Source: DASQGA01 sp963722715 (GTDB lineage: Bacteria; Actinomycetota; Thermoleophilia; Gaiellales; Gaiellaceae). From it: a stretch of 64,000 bases of DNA. Positions 16,344 through 23,309 of this stretch are shown piece after piece. Below the pieces are notes generated by a model. The model was not told the DNA's origin. It searched no databases and worked only from the letters and a program-made list of their open reading frames with translations. Within the stretch, counting starts at the first letter, position 1. Every line of letters begins with the position of its first letter. The translations under genes and the position numbers were made by a program. Location of the stretch: assembly GCA_963722715.1 (NCBI GenBank), contig CAVROA010000018.1, positions 16,945 through 80,944 of the forward strand, given 5' to 3'.

Positions 16344-17614
16344 GCTCGCCGATCCGGTCGGTTCGTGCGATTCAGATCCTGGACTCCCGCGGGAATCCCA
16401 CGATCGAGGTGGAGATCACGCTCGAGTCCGACGCAGTCGGGCGCGCTGCGGTGCCATCCGGTGCATCGACCGGGCAGTTCGAGGCGGTCGAGCTCCGAGA
16501 CGGCGACAGGAATGTTTATCGCGGCAAGGGCGTCCTCCAGGCCGTCGAGCACGTTGGCGGCGAGATCGCATTCGCCCTCGCCGGCCGGGATCCCGGAGAT
16601 CAGCGCGCCATCGATCGGTTGCTGATCCAGCTCGACGGCACGGACAACAAGGGCCGTCTCGGTGCGAACGCGATCCTCGGCTGCTCGCTCGCTGCCGCGA
16701 AAGCCGCCGCGGCCGACGCAGGAGTTCCGCTCTACCGCTGGATCGGCGGCGAGGATGCGCACGTTCTGCCCGTCCCGATGATGAACGTGGTGAACGGGGG
16801 CGCACACGCCCAGAACACGCTCGACCTGCAGGAGTTCATGGTCGTTCCGGCCGGTGCCGAGTCGTTCGCCGAAGCGCTCGAGATCGGCGCGGAGACCTTC
16901 CATGCGCTTCGAGATCTCCTGCACGAGCGCGGCCTCGCGACCGCGGTCGGTGACGAGGGGGGCTTCGCACCGGACCTCGGCTCGAGTGAAGAGGCGATCG
17001 ATGTCGTGCTCGAGGCGGCCGAGCGGGCGGGGCACCGTGACCGCGTGGCACTTGCGCTCGATCCCGCCGCGACGGAGCTCTGGCAGGACGGGCGCTACCG
17101 ATTCGAAGGGCGTGAAGCGAACCCGGACGAGATGGTCGACTACTGGGCGGGCCTCACCGAGACCTACCCCATCGTCTCGATCGAGGACGGTCTTGCCGAG
17201 GACGAGTGGGTCGCATGGCGCAAGCTGACCGATCAGATCGGGAGCCGGGTTCAGCTCGTCGGCGACGACCTCTTCGTCACGAACGTCACGCGTCTACAGC
17301 GGGGAATCGAGGAGGGGGTCGCGAACGCGATCCTCGTCAAGGTGAACCAGATCGGGACGCTGACCGAGACGCTGGACGCGATCGAGCTGGCGCGCTCTCA
17401 CGGGTACGCGGTGGTCATCTCCCATCGCTCCGGAGAGACGGAGGACACGACGATCGCGGACCTGGCCGTTGCCACCGGTGCCGGTCAGATCAAGACGGGC
17501 GCACCGTCTCGAACGGATCGCGTCGCGAAGTACAACCAGCTGCTCCGGATCGAGGCGGAGCTCGGCGACCGGGCCGAGTACCCGGGCTGGTCAGCGTTTC
17601 CCCGGGCAACCTGA
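16340..17614 (+). CDS. eno: Enolase
   Basis: 424 residues from GTG 16340, overlapping mazG by 4 bases. Converts 2-phosphoglycerate to phosphoenolpyruvate. Visible family motifs: ILDSRGNPTIEVE, VPSGASTG, GANAILGCSLA, PMMNVVNGGAHAQNTLD, GDEGGFAP, SIEDGLAEDEW, the catalytic loop NAILVKVNQIGT, and VVISHRSGETEDTTIADLAV near the C-terminus. Length is typical. Together with pyk downstream this gives the last two glycolytic steps side by side. Confidence 0.98.
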   Translation: MSSPIRSVRAIQILDSRGNPTIEVEITLESDAVGRAAVPSGASTGQFEAVELRDGDRNVYRGKGVLQAVEHVGGEIAFALAGRDPGDQRAIDRLLIQLDGTDNKGRLGANAILGCSLAAAKAAAADAGVPLYRWIGGEDAHVLPVPMMNVVNGGAHAQNTLDLQEFMVVPAGAESFAEALEIGAETFHALRDLLHERGLATAVGDEGGFAPDLGSSEEAIDVVLEAAERAGHRDRVALALDPAATELWQDGRYRFEGREANPDEMVDYWAGLTETYPIVSIEDGLAEDEWVAWRKLTDQIGSRVQLVGDDLFVTNVTRLQRGIEEGVANAILVKVNQIGTLTETLDAIELARSHGYAVVISHRSGETEDTTIADLAVATGAGQIKTGAPSRTDRVAKYNQLLRIEAELGDRAEYPGWSAFPRAT

Positions 17615-17777
17615 TTCGTCACGACCCCGGCATGCACTCGGCACGGGCTGCGTGCCACGTGCGTATCCGGGCGACATACGCTCATCGCGGGGGAACCAGT
17701 AATCAGGGGGTCCCCCGGGGAAGTACACCAGCCGCGGTCGCGCCGGTGCCCTCTGCTCTCTCGGCTACCGTGACCTG

Positions 17778-19190
17778 GTGAACAGCGGCCAGCGTCGCAC
17801 GAAGATCGTTTGCACGATCGGCCCGGCCTCCTCGTCTCCAGAGATGATCGACGCGCTCGTCGACGCGGGGTTGGACGCGGCGCGACTGAACTTTTCGCAC
17901 GGAGCGCACGCAGACCATGCCGAAGGCGCCCGCCTCGTCCGCGAGGCGCAGGCGCGTGCAGGGCGCCCGCTGGCCCTGATCGCCGACCTGCAGGGCCCGA
18001 AGCTCCGGATCGGAGAGCTCAAGGCCCCACTCGAGCTCGCGCCCGGCGACCGGGTGACGCTCACCGGCGACGGTGACGGCTCGGCCGGCGACCTCCCGGT
18101 GAGCCCGCCGGTTCTGCCGCAGGTCCTCCGGCCCGGGCACGACGTCCTGATCGACGACGGGCGCGTCCGCCTTCGCGTCGACGGAGTCGAAGGAGGCCGT
18201 GTTGCGAGCACGGTTGTGATCGGAGGTGTCGTCGAGGCACACAAGGGCCTGAACGTCCCGGGCGTTCCCATCCCGGTTCCGTCGCTCACCGAAAAAGACC
18301 GGCGCGATCTGGACTTCGCGCTCGGCCTCGACGTGGACTACGTGGCGCTCTCGTTCGTCCGCTCGGCCAACGACGTGCGGGAGCTCCGCGAGCTACTCCA
18401 CGCCGCAGGCTCTGAGGCCCTCGTGATCGCGAAGATCGAGAAGGCGGAGGCGCTCGACGACCTGAACGGAATCCTCCGGGTCTCCGATGCGGTCATGGTG
18501 GCGAGAGGAGATCTGGGCGTCGAGATCGGCCCGGCCGAGGTGCCCCTCGTGCAGAAGCGCATCCTCCAGGCTGCGCTCGAGCGCGGGAAGCCCGCGATCA
18601 CCGCAACCCAGATGCTCGAGTCGATGCTGAATCAGCCGGAGCCCACCCGGGCCGAGGCCAGCGACGTCGCCAACGCGATCCTCGACGGCACGTCGGCGCT
18701 CATGCTCTCGGGGGAGACCGCGGTCGGACGCTTTCCGATCGAGAGCGTCCAGACGATGGACAAAATCGCCCGCGCCGTCGAGCCGAGTCTCGCGTACAGG
18801 CACGAGCTCGCGCAGGACGAGCCGTTTCGCTCAGTGGGGGAGGCCATGTCGAACGCTGCCTGCGACATCGCCGAAGTGCTCGAAGCAGCGGCGGTGCTCG
18901 TCCCGACCTACAGCGGGCGGACCGCTTCGGCGGTCGCGCGCCACCGGCCCCGGCGGCCGGTCATCGCCGTTACGCACAAGCCACACGCCGCGCAGCAGCT
19001 CGCGATCGAATGGGGCGTCGTGCCCGCCCTCATCGAGCAGTGCCGGGATGTCGAGCACCTCTGGGCCGTGAGCCTGGAAGCGGCCCGCTTGACCGGCATC
19101 GTCGAGTCCGGCGACCGCGTGGTGATCACGGCCGGGACCGCGGTCAACGTCCCGGGGACCACGAACTTAATCAAGGTCGAGACCGCTTAG
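17778..19190 (+). CDS. pyk: Pyruvate kinase
   Basis: 470 residues from GTG 17778, 163 bases after eno (the gap holds only weak dyads). RRTKIVCTIGPAS opens the barrel. The active-site motif IAKIEKAEALDDL, metal ligands in VARGDLGVEI, and SETAVGRFPIESV are present. The regulatory C-terminal domain contains VPTYSGRTASAVARHRP and ends ITAGTAVNVPGTTNLIKVE. Makes pyruvate and ATP from PEP. It lacks the extra C-terminal PEP-utiliser domain found in some Firmicutes. Its stop overlaps the convergent hydrolase stop by 4 bases. Confidence 0.97.
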   Translation: MNSGQRRTKIVCTIGPASSSPEMIDALVDAGLDAARLNFSHGAHADHAEGARLVREAQARAGRPLALIADLQGPKLRIGELKAPLELAPGDRVTLTGDGDGSAGDLPVSPPVLPQVLRPGHDVLIDDGRVRLRVDGVEGGRVASTVVIGGVVEAHKGLNVPGVPIPVPSLTEKDRRDLDFALGLDVDYVALSFVRSANDVRELRELLHAAGSEALVIAKIEKAEALDDLNGILRVSDAVMVARGDLGVEIGPAEVPLVQKRILQAALERGKPAITATQMLESMLNQPEPTRAEASDVANAILDGTSALMLSGETAVGRFPIESVQTMDKIARAVEPSLAYRHELAQDEPFRSVGEAMSNAACDIAEVLEAAAVLVPTYSGRTASAVARHRPRRPVIAVTHKPHAAQQLAIEWGVVPALIEQCRDVEHLWAVSLEAARLTGIVESGDRVVITAGTAVNVPGTTNLIKVETA

Positions 19191-19978
19191 CCAGCGGAAG
19201 TCTCGTCCAGGAACGCGAGCACGAGCTCGTCGAACTCCTCCGGGCGCTCGAGGCTCGGGAGGTGAGCCGTGTTCGCGATCGAGGCGCGCCGTACGTGCGG
19301 GATCCCTCGTTCGAGCCGCTCGGCGACCGCGGCCATGTCGGAGACGTCTTCGTCGCCGACCATGACAAGGGTGCGTGCCTGCACCTCGCCGAGCCGTTGG
19401 GCCGCGTCCGCGACGAGCAGCTCCTCGTTGGCCTCGCCCTCGACCGGAAGCTGCAGCTCGAAGGCGCGGCGCTGCATCTCTCCGACCTGCGCGCGAAGCA
19501 CAGGGTCCACCATCGAAGCGGTTCGCCGTGGTCCGTCGACCCACGTGCTCAGGTTCGCCTCGACCGCCGCCTCGAGGTCGCCACGTTCGAGGGCAGCCTC
19601 CTCCTCGGCCCCGTAAGCCTGGATCTCGTCTGACCACACGTGGCCGGGCAGAGCCGCGCCGACGAGGACGAGGCTCTCGACGAGCTCGGGGCGGGCGATC
19701 GCCAGCTCCAGGGCGACCCGGCCGCCGAGGGACACGCCCACGATGGACGCGCTCTCGAGGGCATTCACCTTCATGACCTCCGCCAGGTCAAGGGCGTGGG
19801 AGTAGGAGCCCGGCGGAATCGACGAGCGGCCGAAGCCGCGGAGGTCGTAGCGAACCGTTCTGTGTGAGCTGGAGAACGACCGCCATTGCGGCTCCCACAT
19901 GCGGGAGTCGCAGATGCCTGCGTGTACGAGGACGACTCCCGGCCCCTCGCCGGCTGCCTCAGAGTGGAGCCTCACCAT
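19187..19978 (-). CDS. Alpha/beta hydrolase
   Basis: 263 residues from ATG 19978 (MVRLHSEAAGEGPGVVLVHAG); a longer in-frame start at 20104 adds an Arg-rich, non-conserved stretch that runs into the ftsB start. Features: oxyanion loop VLVHAGICDSRMW, nucleophile elbow GVSLGG with catalytic Ser, Asp in VMVGDEDVSD and His in NTAHLPSLERPEEF. So the Ser-Asp-His triad is complete. Substrate unknown: members include ring-cleavage hydrolases, esterases and lactonases. Divergent from ftsB. Confidence 0.88.
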   Translation of the reverse strand: MVRLHSEAAGEGPGVVLVHAGICDSRMWEPQWRSFSSSHRTVRYDLRGFGRSSIPPGSYSHALDLAEVMKVNALESASIVGVSLGGRVALELAIARPELVESLVLVGAALPGHVWSDEIQAYGAEEEAALERGDLEAAVEANLSTWVDGPRRTASMVDPVLRAQVGEMQRRAFELQLPVEGEANEELLVADAAQRLGEVQARTLVMVGDEDVSDMAAVAERLERGIPHVRRASIANTAHLPSLERPEEFDELVLAFLDETSAG

Positions 19979-20030
19979 TGCACCGTAGCCGGGCCACCAG
20001 CAAAGCAGGAGGCAGCCCAGGGCGGTCGAA

Positions 20031-20354
20031 TTGCGATCCCCCGTGTCCCGGTCCCGTCGACAGCGCCGTTCTCGGCTTCTCCGCTGGCTTGCCGTCGCGG
20101 TCATCGGTGTGATCGCGTTCGCCTACGTCCATCCCGTGCGCTCCTATCTGCACGCGAGAGACCAGGTGGAGGCGCGTCAGGCCGAGCTACGAACGCTCGA
20201 GCGGGAGAGGCAGGAGTTGGCACGCCGCCTCGCGCTTTCGGAGACCGATCAGTTCGTAGAGCAGGAGGCACGGCGCATCGGCCTCGTGCGGCCGGGAGAG
20301 CGCTTGTTCATCGTGAAGGGCCTTCAGGGTCACGAAAGCTGGCGGCTACGATGA
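20031..20354 (+). CDS. ftsB: FtsB/DivIC-type septum formation initiator
   Basis: About 107 residues. Arg-rich cytosolic N-terminus, one membrane helix (WLAVAVIGVIAFAYV), then a coiled coil (VEARQAELRTLERERQEL) and the closing domain EQEARRIGLVRPGERLFIV. This is the FtsB/DivIC architecture; the protein bridges FtsL and FtsQ in the divisome. The start is uncertain: TTG 20031 (AGGGCGG upstream) or GTG 20043. It is followed within 5 bases by DUF501, as in many actinobacteria. Confidence 0.88.
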   Translation: MRSPVSRSRRQRRSRLLRWLAVAVIGVIAFAYVHPVRSYLHARDQVEARQAELRTLERERQELARRLALSETDQFVEQEARRIGLVRPGERLFIVKGLQGHESWRLR

Positions 20355-20358
20355 TCTC

Positions 20359-20829
20359 GTGGACGATCGGGCAGTCGTCTCCTGGCAGCTCGGAAGACCG
20401 GCTCGGCCGTTTCGCCGGGTCGCTGTCCGCTGCGTACATGGCTTTCCTGCGGTCACGGAGCAGCCGGCGGTGGGGCCGGACGGGGCGCCTTTCCCGACGA
20501 CGTACTACCTGACCTGTCCCTGGCTCGTCGCCGCGCTCGCGCGCAGCGAAGCCGCCGGCGGGGTCAAGCGATGGACCGAGGCGGCGGCCTCGGACTCGGA
20601 GCTGGGCAAAAGCCTCGAACGCGCGAACGAGGAGCAACGCGAGCTCCGGCCGGAGATCGACGCTGGTATTGCCGGAACGAAGCACGGAGCACTGAAATGC
20701 CTGCACGCACATGCGGCGTTTGCGCTTGCTCGGCCGGGCTATTCGCTGGGCGATCAGATCGTCGAGGAAGTCGGCGAGCGCTGGTGCCCCGACGCACGCT
20801 GCGCCTCGGCGTCCGAGGTCGTGCCGTAG
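20359..20829 (+). CDS. DUF501 family protein
   Basis: 156 residues from GTG 20359. Carries the DUF501 pattern: VAVRCVHGFPAV, TTYYLTCPWLVAALARSEAAGGV, a helical part, then GIAGTKHGALKCLHAHAAFALA and GDQIVEEVGERWCPDARC. Function is unknown in all members; the gene usually lies between ftsB and ppx/gppA in actinobacteria. Conserved Cys/His (CPWL, KCLHAH, WCPDARC) could bind metal. Its TAG overlaps the next GTG by one base. Confidence 0.9.
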   Translation: MDDRAVVSWQLGRPARPFRRVAVRCVHGFPAVTEQPAVGPDGAPFPTTYYLTCPWLVAALARSEAAGGVKRWTEAAASDSELGKSLERANEEQRELRPEIDAGIAGTKHGALKCLHAHAAFALARPGYSLGDQIVEEVGERWCPDARCASASEVVP

Positions 20830-21143
20830 TGGCAGTTGAACACGTTCGGTACCAGTGGGACGACGGTCGGCGACGGCTCGAGGCGGCCGGGGAAGGAACC
20901 GCGCGTTCCAGGCACCTGCTCCTCCTCGTCGATGCGGTCGTCGACGAGCTCCGACGCCGGGTAGGGCAGACGTACACCCTGAAGGAGCTCGCCGGGGCCT
21001 ACCGTGGCTCGGAGGAGTGGGTGCGCGAGGTCGTCCTCAGAGCGACGCCGCCGAAGGCAAGGGCGGGCGTTCGCGACACGACGCTCGTCCAGGACGCCGC
21101 TTTCGCGCTGTACGCCCACGGAGCCACCGACTACCGGCCCTGA
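20829..21143 (+). CDS. Conserved small protein downstream of DUF501
   Basis: 104 residues from GTG 20829 (TAGTG overlap with DUF501). Soluble and helical: VEHVRYQWDDGRRRLE, then HLLLLVDAVVDELRRRVGQTY, TLKELAGAYRGSEEWVREV, and VQDAAFALYAHGATDY. The segment TLKELAGAYRGSEEWVREV resembles a helix-turn-helix-like arrangement. The stop overlaps the next ATG. It is probably part of the divisome-linked operon; function unknown. Confidence 0.75.
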   Translation: MAVEHVRYQWDDGRRRLEAAGEGTARSRHLLLLVDAVVDELRRRVGQTYTLKELAGAYRGSEEWVREVVLRATPPKARAGVRDTTLVQDAAFALYAHGATDYRP

Positions 21144-21412
21144 TGGAAGAACACGAAGCAGGCATCCACTCGTCGCTCGCCCGGAGGCAGGAGCGAGCTC
21201 AGGAGCGCACTCGCGCGCGGCGCCGCCGGGTGCTCGTCTGGGTGGTGTGGGCCCTTGCGATGTTCGTCGTCTTCTGCGTCGGCCTTCTTGTTGGCCGCGC
21301 GCTCGAGAGTGCTCCGCGGCCGGGGGGAACCGAAACCGGCGTCCGCAACCTGAAACCGAGCACCCTGCCCCCGTTGACCCGAACGGTGACAGTTACAACT
21401 TCGTCACCTTAG
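21143..21412 (+). CDS. Small single-pass membrane protein
   Basis: 89 residues from ATG 21143, overlapping the previous stop (TGATG). A basic N-terminal region (RRQERAQERTRARRRR) precedes one membrane helix (VLVWVVWALAMFVVFCVGLLVG). The extracytoplasmic tail is Thr/Pro-rich (STLPPLTRTVTVTTSSP). Last gene of the ftsB-DUF501 unit. The topology suggests a cell-envelope or divisome accessory role, but there is no recognisable family. Confidence 0.7.
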   Translation: MEEHEAGIHSSLARRQERAQERTRARRRRVLVWVVWALAMFVVFCVGLLVGRALESAPRPGGTETGVRNLKPSTLPPLTRTVTVTTSSP

Positions 21413-21455
21413 GGTACAAACCGTTAGGTGATGTCAGGTTTTCGCGGGACTCAGG

Positions 21456-22040
21456 GTGGTTGATCGACCGACGAGTCGCTCTGGTGCGGGGGCCAACCCC
21501 GAGTGGTTGACGCTGGGCCAGGCCGCCAAGTACCTGGGAGTCGCACAGAGCACGATTCGCAAGTGGTCTGACAGTGGGCGCCTATCCGCCTTCTACACGC
21601 CTGGAGGCCATCGCCGGTTCCGCCGTGACGACCTCGATTCGTTCCTCGGCGGATCCCGTCCTTCCAAGCGGGCGCGTCCTCTCATCCTCATCGTCGACGA
21701 CGACCAGCGGCTGCGGGAATACCTGCGGGTCAACTTCGAGATGGAGGGCTATCTCGTCCGAGAGGCCGCAAGCGCCGCGGAAGGGCTCAAAGCGCTGGAC
21801 GAGGAGCCGCCCGATCTCATCCTGCTCGACGTGATGATGCCGCAGGTGGACGGCTGGGAGATGCTGAGCCACGTTCGGGAGCGCCACGGAGTCGAATCGA
21901 TCCCCGTCGTCATGTTCAGCGGTAAGGTCGACGAGCAGTCGGTGGAGGCCGCTCATGAGCGCGGGGCGCAAGCGTTCATCGGCAAGCCCTTCGACCCACA
22001 GCAGCTGATCGCGTCTACCAAGCAGCTGCTCAGCGCTTAG
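21456..22040 (+). CDS. HTH (BldC/MerR-like) fused to receiver domain
   Basis: 194 residues from GTG 21456. Residues 16-66 are a winged HTH of the excisionase/BldC/MerR type (WLTLGQAAKYLGVAQSTIRKW, then FYTPGGHRRFRRDDLDSFL). Residues 75-192 are a CheY-like receiver with acidic residues D81-D83, phospho-acceptor D125 (LILLDVMMP) and K177 (IGKPFD). The DNA-binding domain is N-terminal to the receiver, the reverse of most response regulators. No kinase gene is adjacent, so it is an orphan. Possible direct control of the downstream PAP2 gene is an inference. Confidence 0.9.
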   Translation: MVDRPTSRSGAGANPEWLTLGQAAKYLGVAQSTIRKWSDSGRLSAFYTPGGHRRFRRDDLDSFLGGSRPSKRARPLILIVDDDQRLREYLRVNFEMEGYLVREAASAAEGLKALDEEPPDLILLDVMMPQVDGWEMLSHVRERHGVESIPVVMFSGKVDEQSVEAAHERGAQAFIGKPFDPQQLIASTKQLLSA

Positions 22041-22057
22041 TGCCAAAGGGGCACTAA
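22037..22057 (+). promoter_or_regulatory. Hairpin overlapping a stop codon and ribosome site
   Basis: TTAGTGCC (22037-22044), 5-base loop AAAGG, GGCACTAA (22050-22057): a perfect 8-bp stem. It includes the TAG stop of the HTH-receiver gene in its 5' arm, and the likely ribosome site of the PAP2 gene (AAAGGGG) in its loop. It could modulate coupling or act as a weak terminator. Confidence 0.5.
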
Positions 22058-22061
22058 CGGC

Positions 22062-22625
22062 TTGTCCGCGGCCGATCGCGGCGCCCTCGTTTGGGTCGTC
22101 GAGCATCGCGTCGGCTGGCTCGACCCGATCTTCATCGGCCTCACGGCGATCGGGTACGGAGGAGTCGTCTGGATTGCGCTCGCGATGGTGCTCTCGCTCG
22201 TCGAGCGCCGCTCCCTCTTGCTGCCGACGGCGTTGACCGCCCTCTCCGTCTGGGCTGCCGATCTCGTCGCAGCGATCCTGAAGAACGTCATCGACCGCCC
22301 GCGTCCGCCATCCGTCGTGCCAGAGGCGGATTCGCTGCTCGGCGGAACGCTCGGCTCGTCGCTTCCTTCCGGCCACGCCGCTACCAGCTTCGCTGGTGCA
22401 GTCGTGCTCGCCTACCTCTTCCCCCGCGCACTGCCGTGGCTCGTCATCCTCGCGGTCGCGATCAGCTTTTCACGTGTTTACGTGGGAGTCCACTACCCCT
22501 TCGACGTCCTGGCCGGGGCGGTGGTCGGGGCGAGTGTCGGGACGCTCGTAGTTCTGGCGCTCAGAGCTCCTCTGAAGCTTTCAGAAGGCCGGCGACCACG
22601 AGCAGTATCGCCGCCACCAGGCTGA
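22062..22625 (+). CDS. PAP2-family membrane phosphatase
   Basis: 187 residues from TTG 22062. Six hydrophobic segments and the three PAP2 phosphatase motifs: KNVIDRPRP (about 71-79), PSGHA (about 103-107) and SRVYVGVHYPFDVLAG (about 137-152). The motif His residues and Arg are intact. Likely substrates are undecaprenyl pyrophosphate or phosphatidic-acid-type lipid phosphates on the outer face; undecaprenyl recycling is the common role. The 3' end overlaps the convergent gene at 22561 by 65 bases. Confidence 0.9.
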   Translation: MSAADRGALVWVVEHRVGWLDPIFIGLTAIGYGGVVWIALAMVLSLVERRSLLLPTALTALSVWAADLVAAILKNVIDRPRPPSVVPEADSLLGGTLGSSLPSGHAATSFAGAVVLAYLFPRALPWLVILAVAISFSRVYVGVHYPFDVLAGAVVGASVGTLVVLALRAPLKLSEGRRPRAVSPPPG

Positions 22626-23001
22626 TCCAGATCCCGATGGAGCGGCCGAAGCCGGCGAAGTCTTCCGGGATGTCGAGGATCCGGATCAGGACGAAGACAG
22701 TGCCGAGGGCACCGAGGACGGCGATCACCATGCCGACCGGAACAGTCGGCGGCAGTTCGACGCCCGCGGCGCGCAGCAGAAGGACGGCGAGCACAGCCAG
22801 CCCCACGAACAGCACGAGCTTGCCGAGAGCACCGCTGTGCCAGGCGAGGATGGAGACGTCCAGTCCTTCGACCGATCCCGTGTACCAGCCCATGAACGAG
22901 CTCAGCGTGAAGATGAGCGCGGCGACCCAGGCAAGCCCTTCACCCGGCGTCCAGAAGCTGGCGCTCGGGAGGCGTCGGCGTGGGTTTTCCTCGAGTTGCA
23001 T
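22561..23001 (-). CDS. Integral membrane protein, four helices
   Basis: 146 residues. Four hydrophobic segments: WVAALIFTLSSFMGWYTG, LVLFVGLAVLAVLLLRAAGV, VPVGMVIAVLGALGTVFVLIRIL and WISLVAAILLVVAGLL. The first segment ends in the extracytoplasmic sequence SSFMGWY often seen in a widespread actinobacterial membrane family. It is downstream of, and start-stop overlapped with, the gene at 23001-23234. Its C-terminal 65 bases overlap PAP2 on the opposite strand. Function unknown. Confidence 0.75.
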   Translation of the reverse strand: MQLEENPRRRLPSASFWTPGEGLAWVAALIFTLSSFMGWYTGSVEGLDVSILAWHSGALGKLVLFVGLAVLAVLLLRAAGVELPPTVPVGMVIAVLGALGTVFVLIRILDIPEDFAGFGRSIGIWISLVAAILLVVAGLLKASEEL

Positions 23002-23234
23002 CAGAGCCCGAAGAGCGCCTGGATCTGATCCCAGATCGTCAGACTGATCAGGACGGCTGCAAGCAGGAGCAGAAAGAGGAGCACGGTAAACCGGCGCCGC
23101 GCGCGCTGTCGTTCGAGCTTGTGCTCGATCCGCGCACGCCGCTTGGCGCGCTCGACTCTCAGGTTCCGCTCGACAGCCGGCGTGGGTCGGACCTGCTTGG
23201 GACGCTCGGCCCGTCGCGGGGCTGGGGCGGGCAT
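23001..23234 (-). CDS. Small basic single-pass membrane protein
   Basis: 77 residues. The first 50 are highly basic (VERAKRRARIEHKLERQRARRR) and helical, followed by one membrane helix (FTVLLFLLLLAAVLISLTIW) and a short tail. Its TGA overlaps the ATG of the next minus-strand gene (22561-23001), so the two are translationally coupled. No family recognised. Confidence 0.7.
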   Translation of the reverse strand: MPAPAPRRAERPKQVRPTPAVERNLRVERAKRRARIEHKLERQRARRRFTVLLFLLLLAAVLISLTIWDQIQALFGL

Positions 23235-23309
23235 GACGCGTGATTGTTCCCGGTCAGGGGCCGAACTGCAAATCCGGTCGGCGTTTATCTAGGGCCATAA
23301 TCACCGGGA

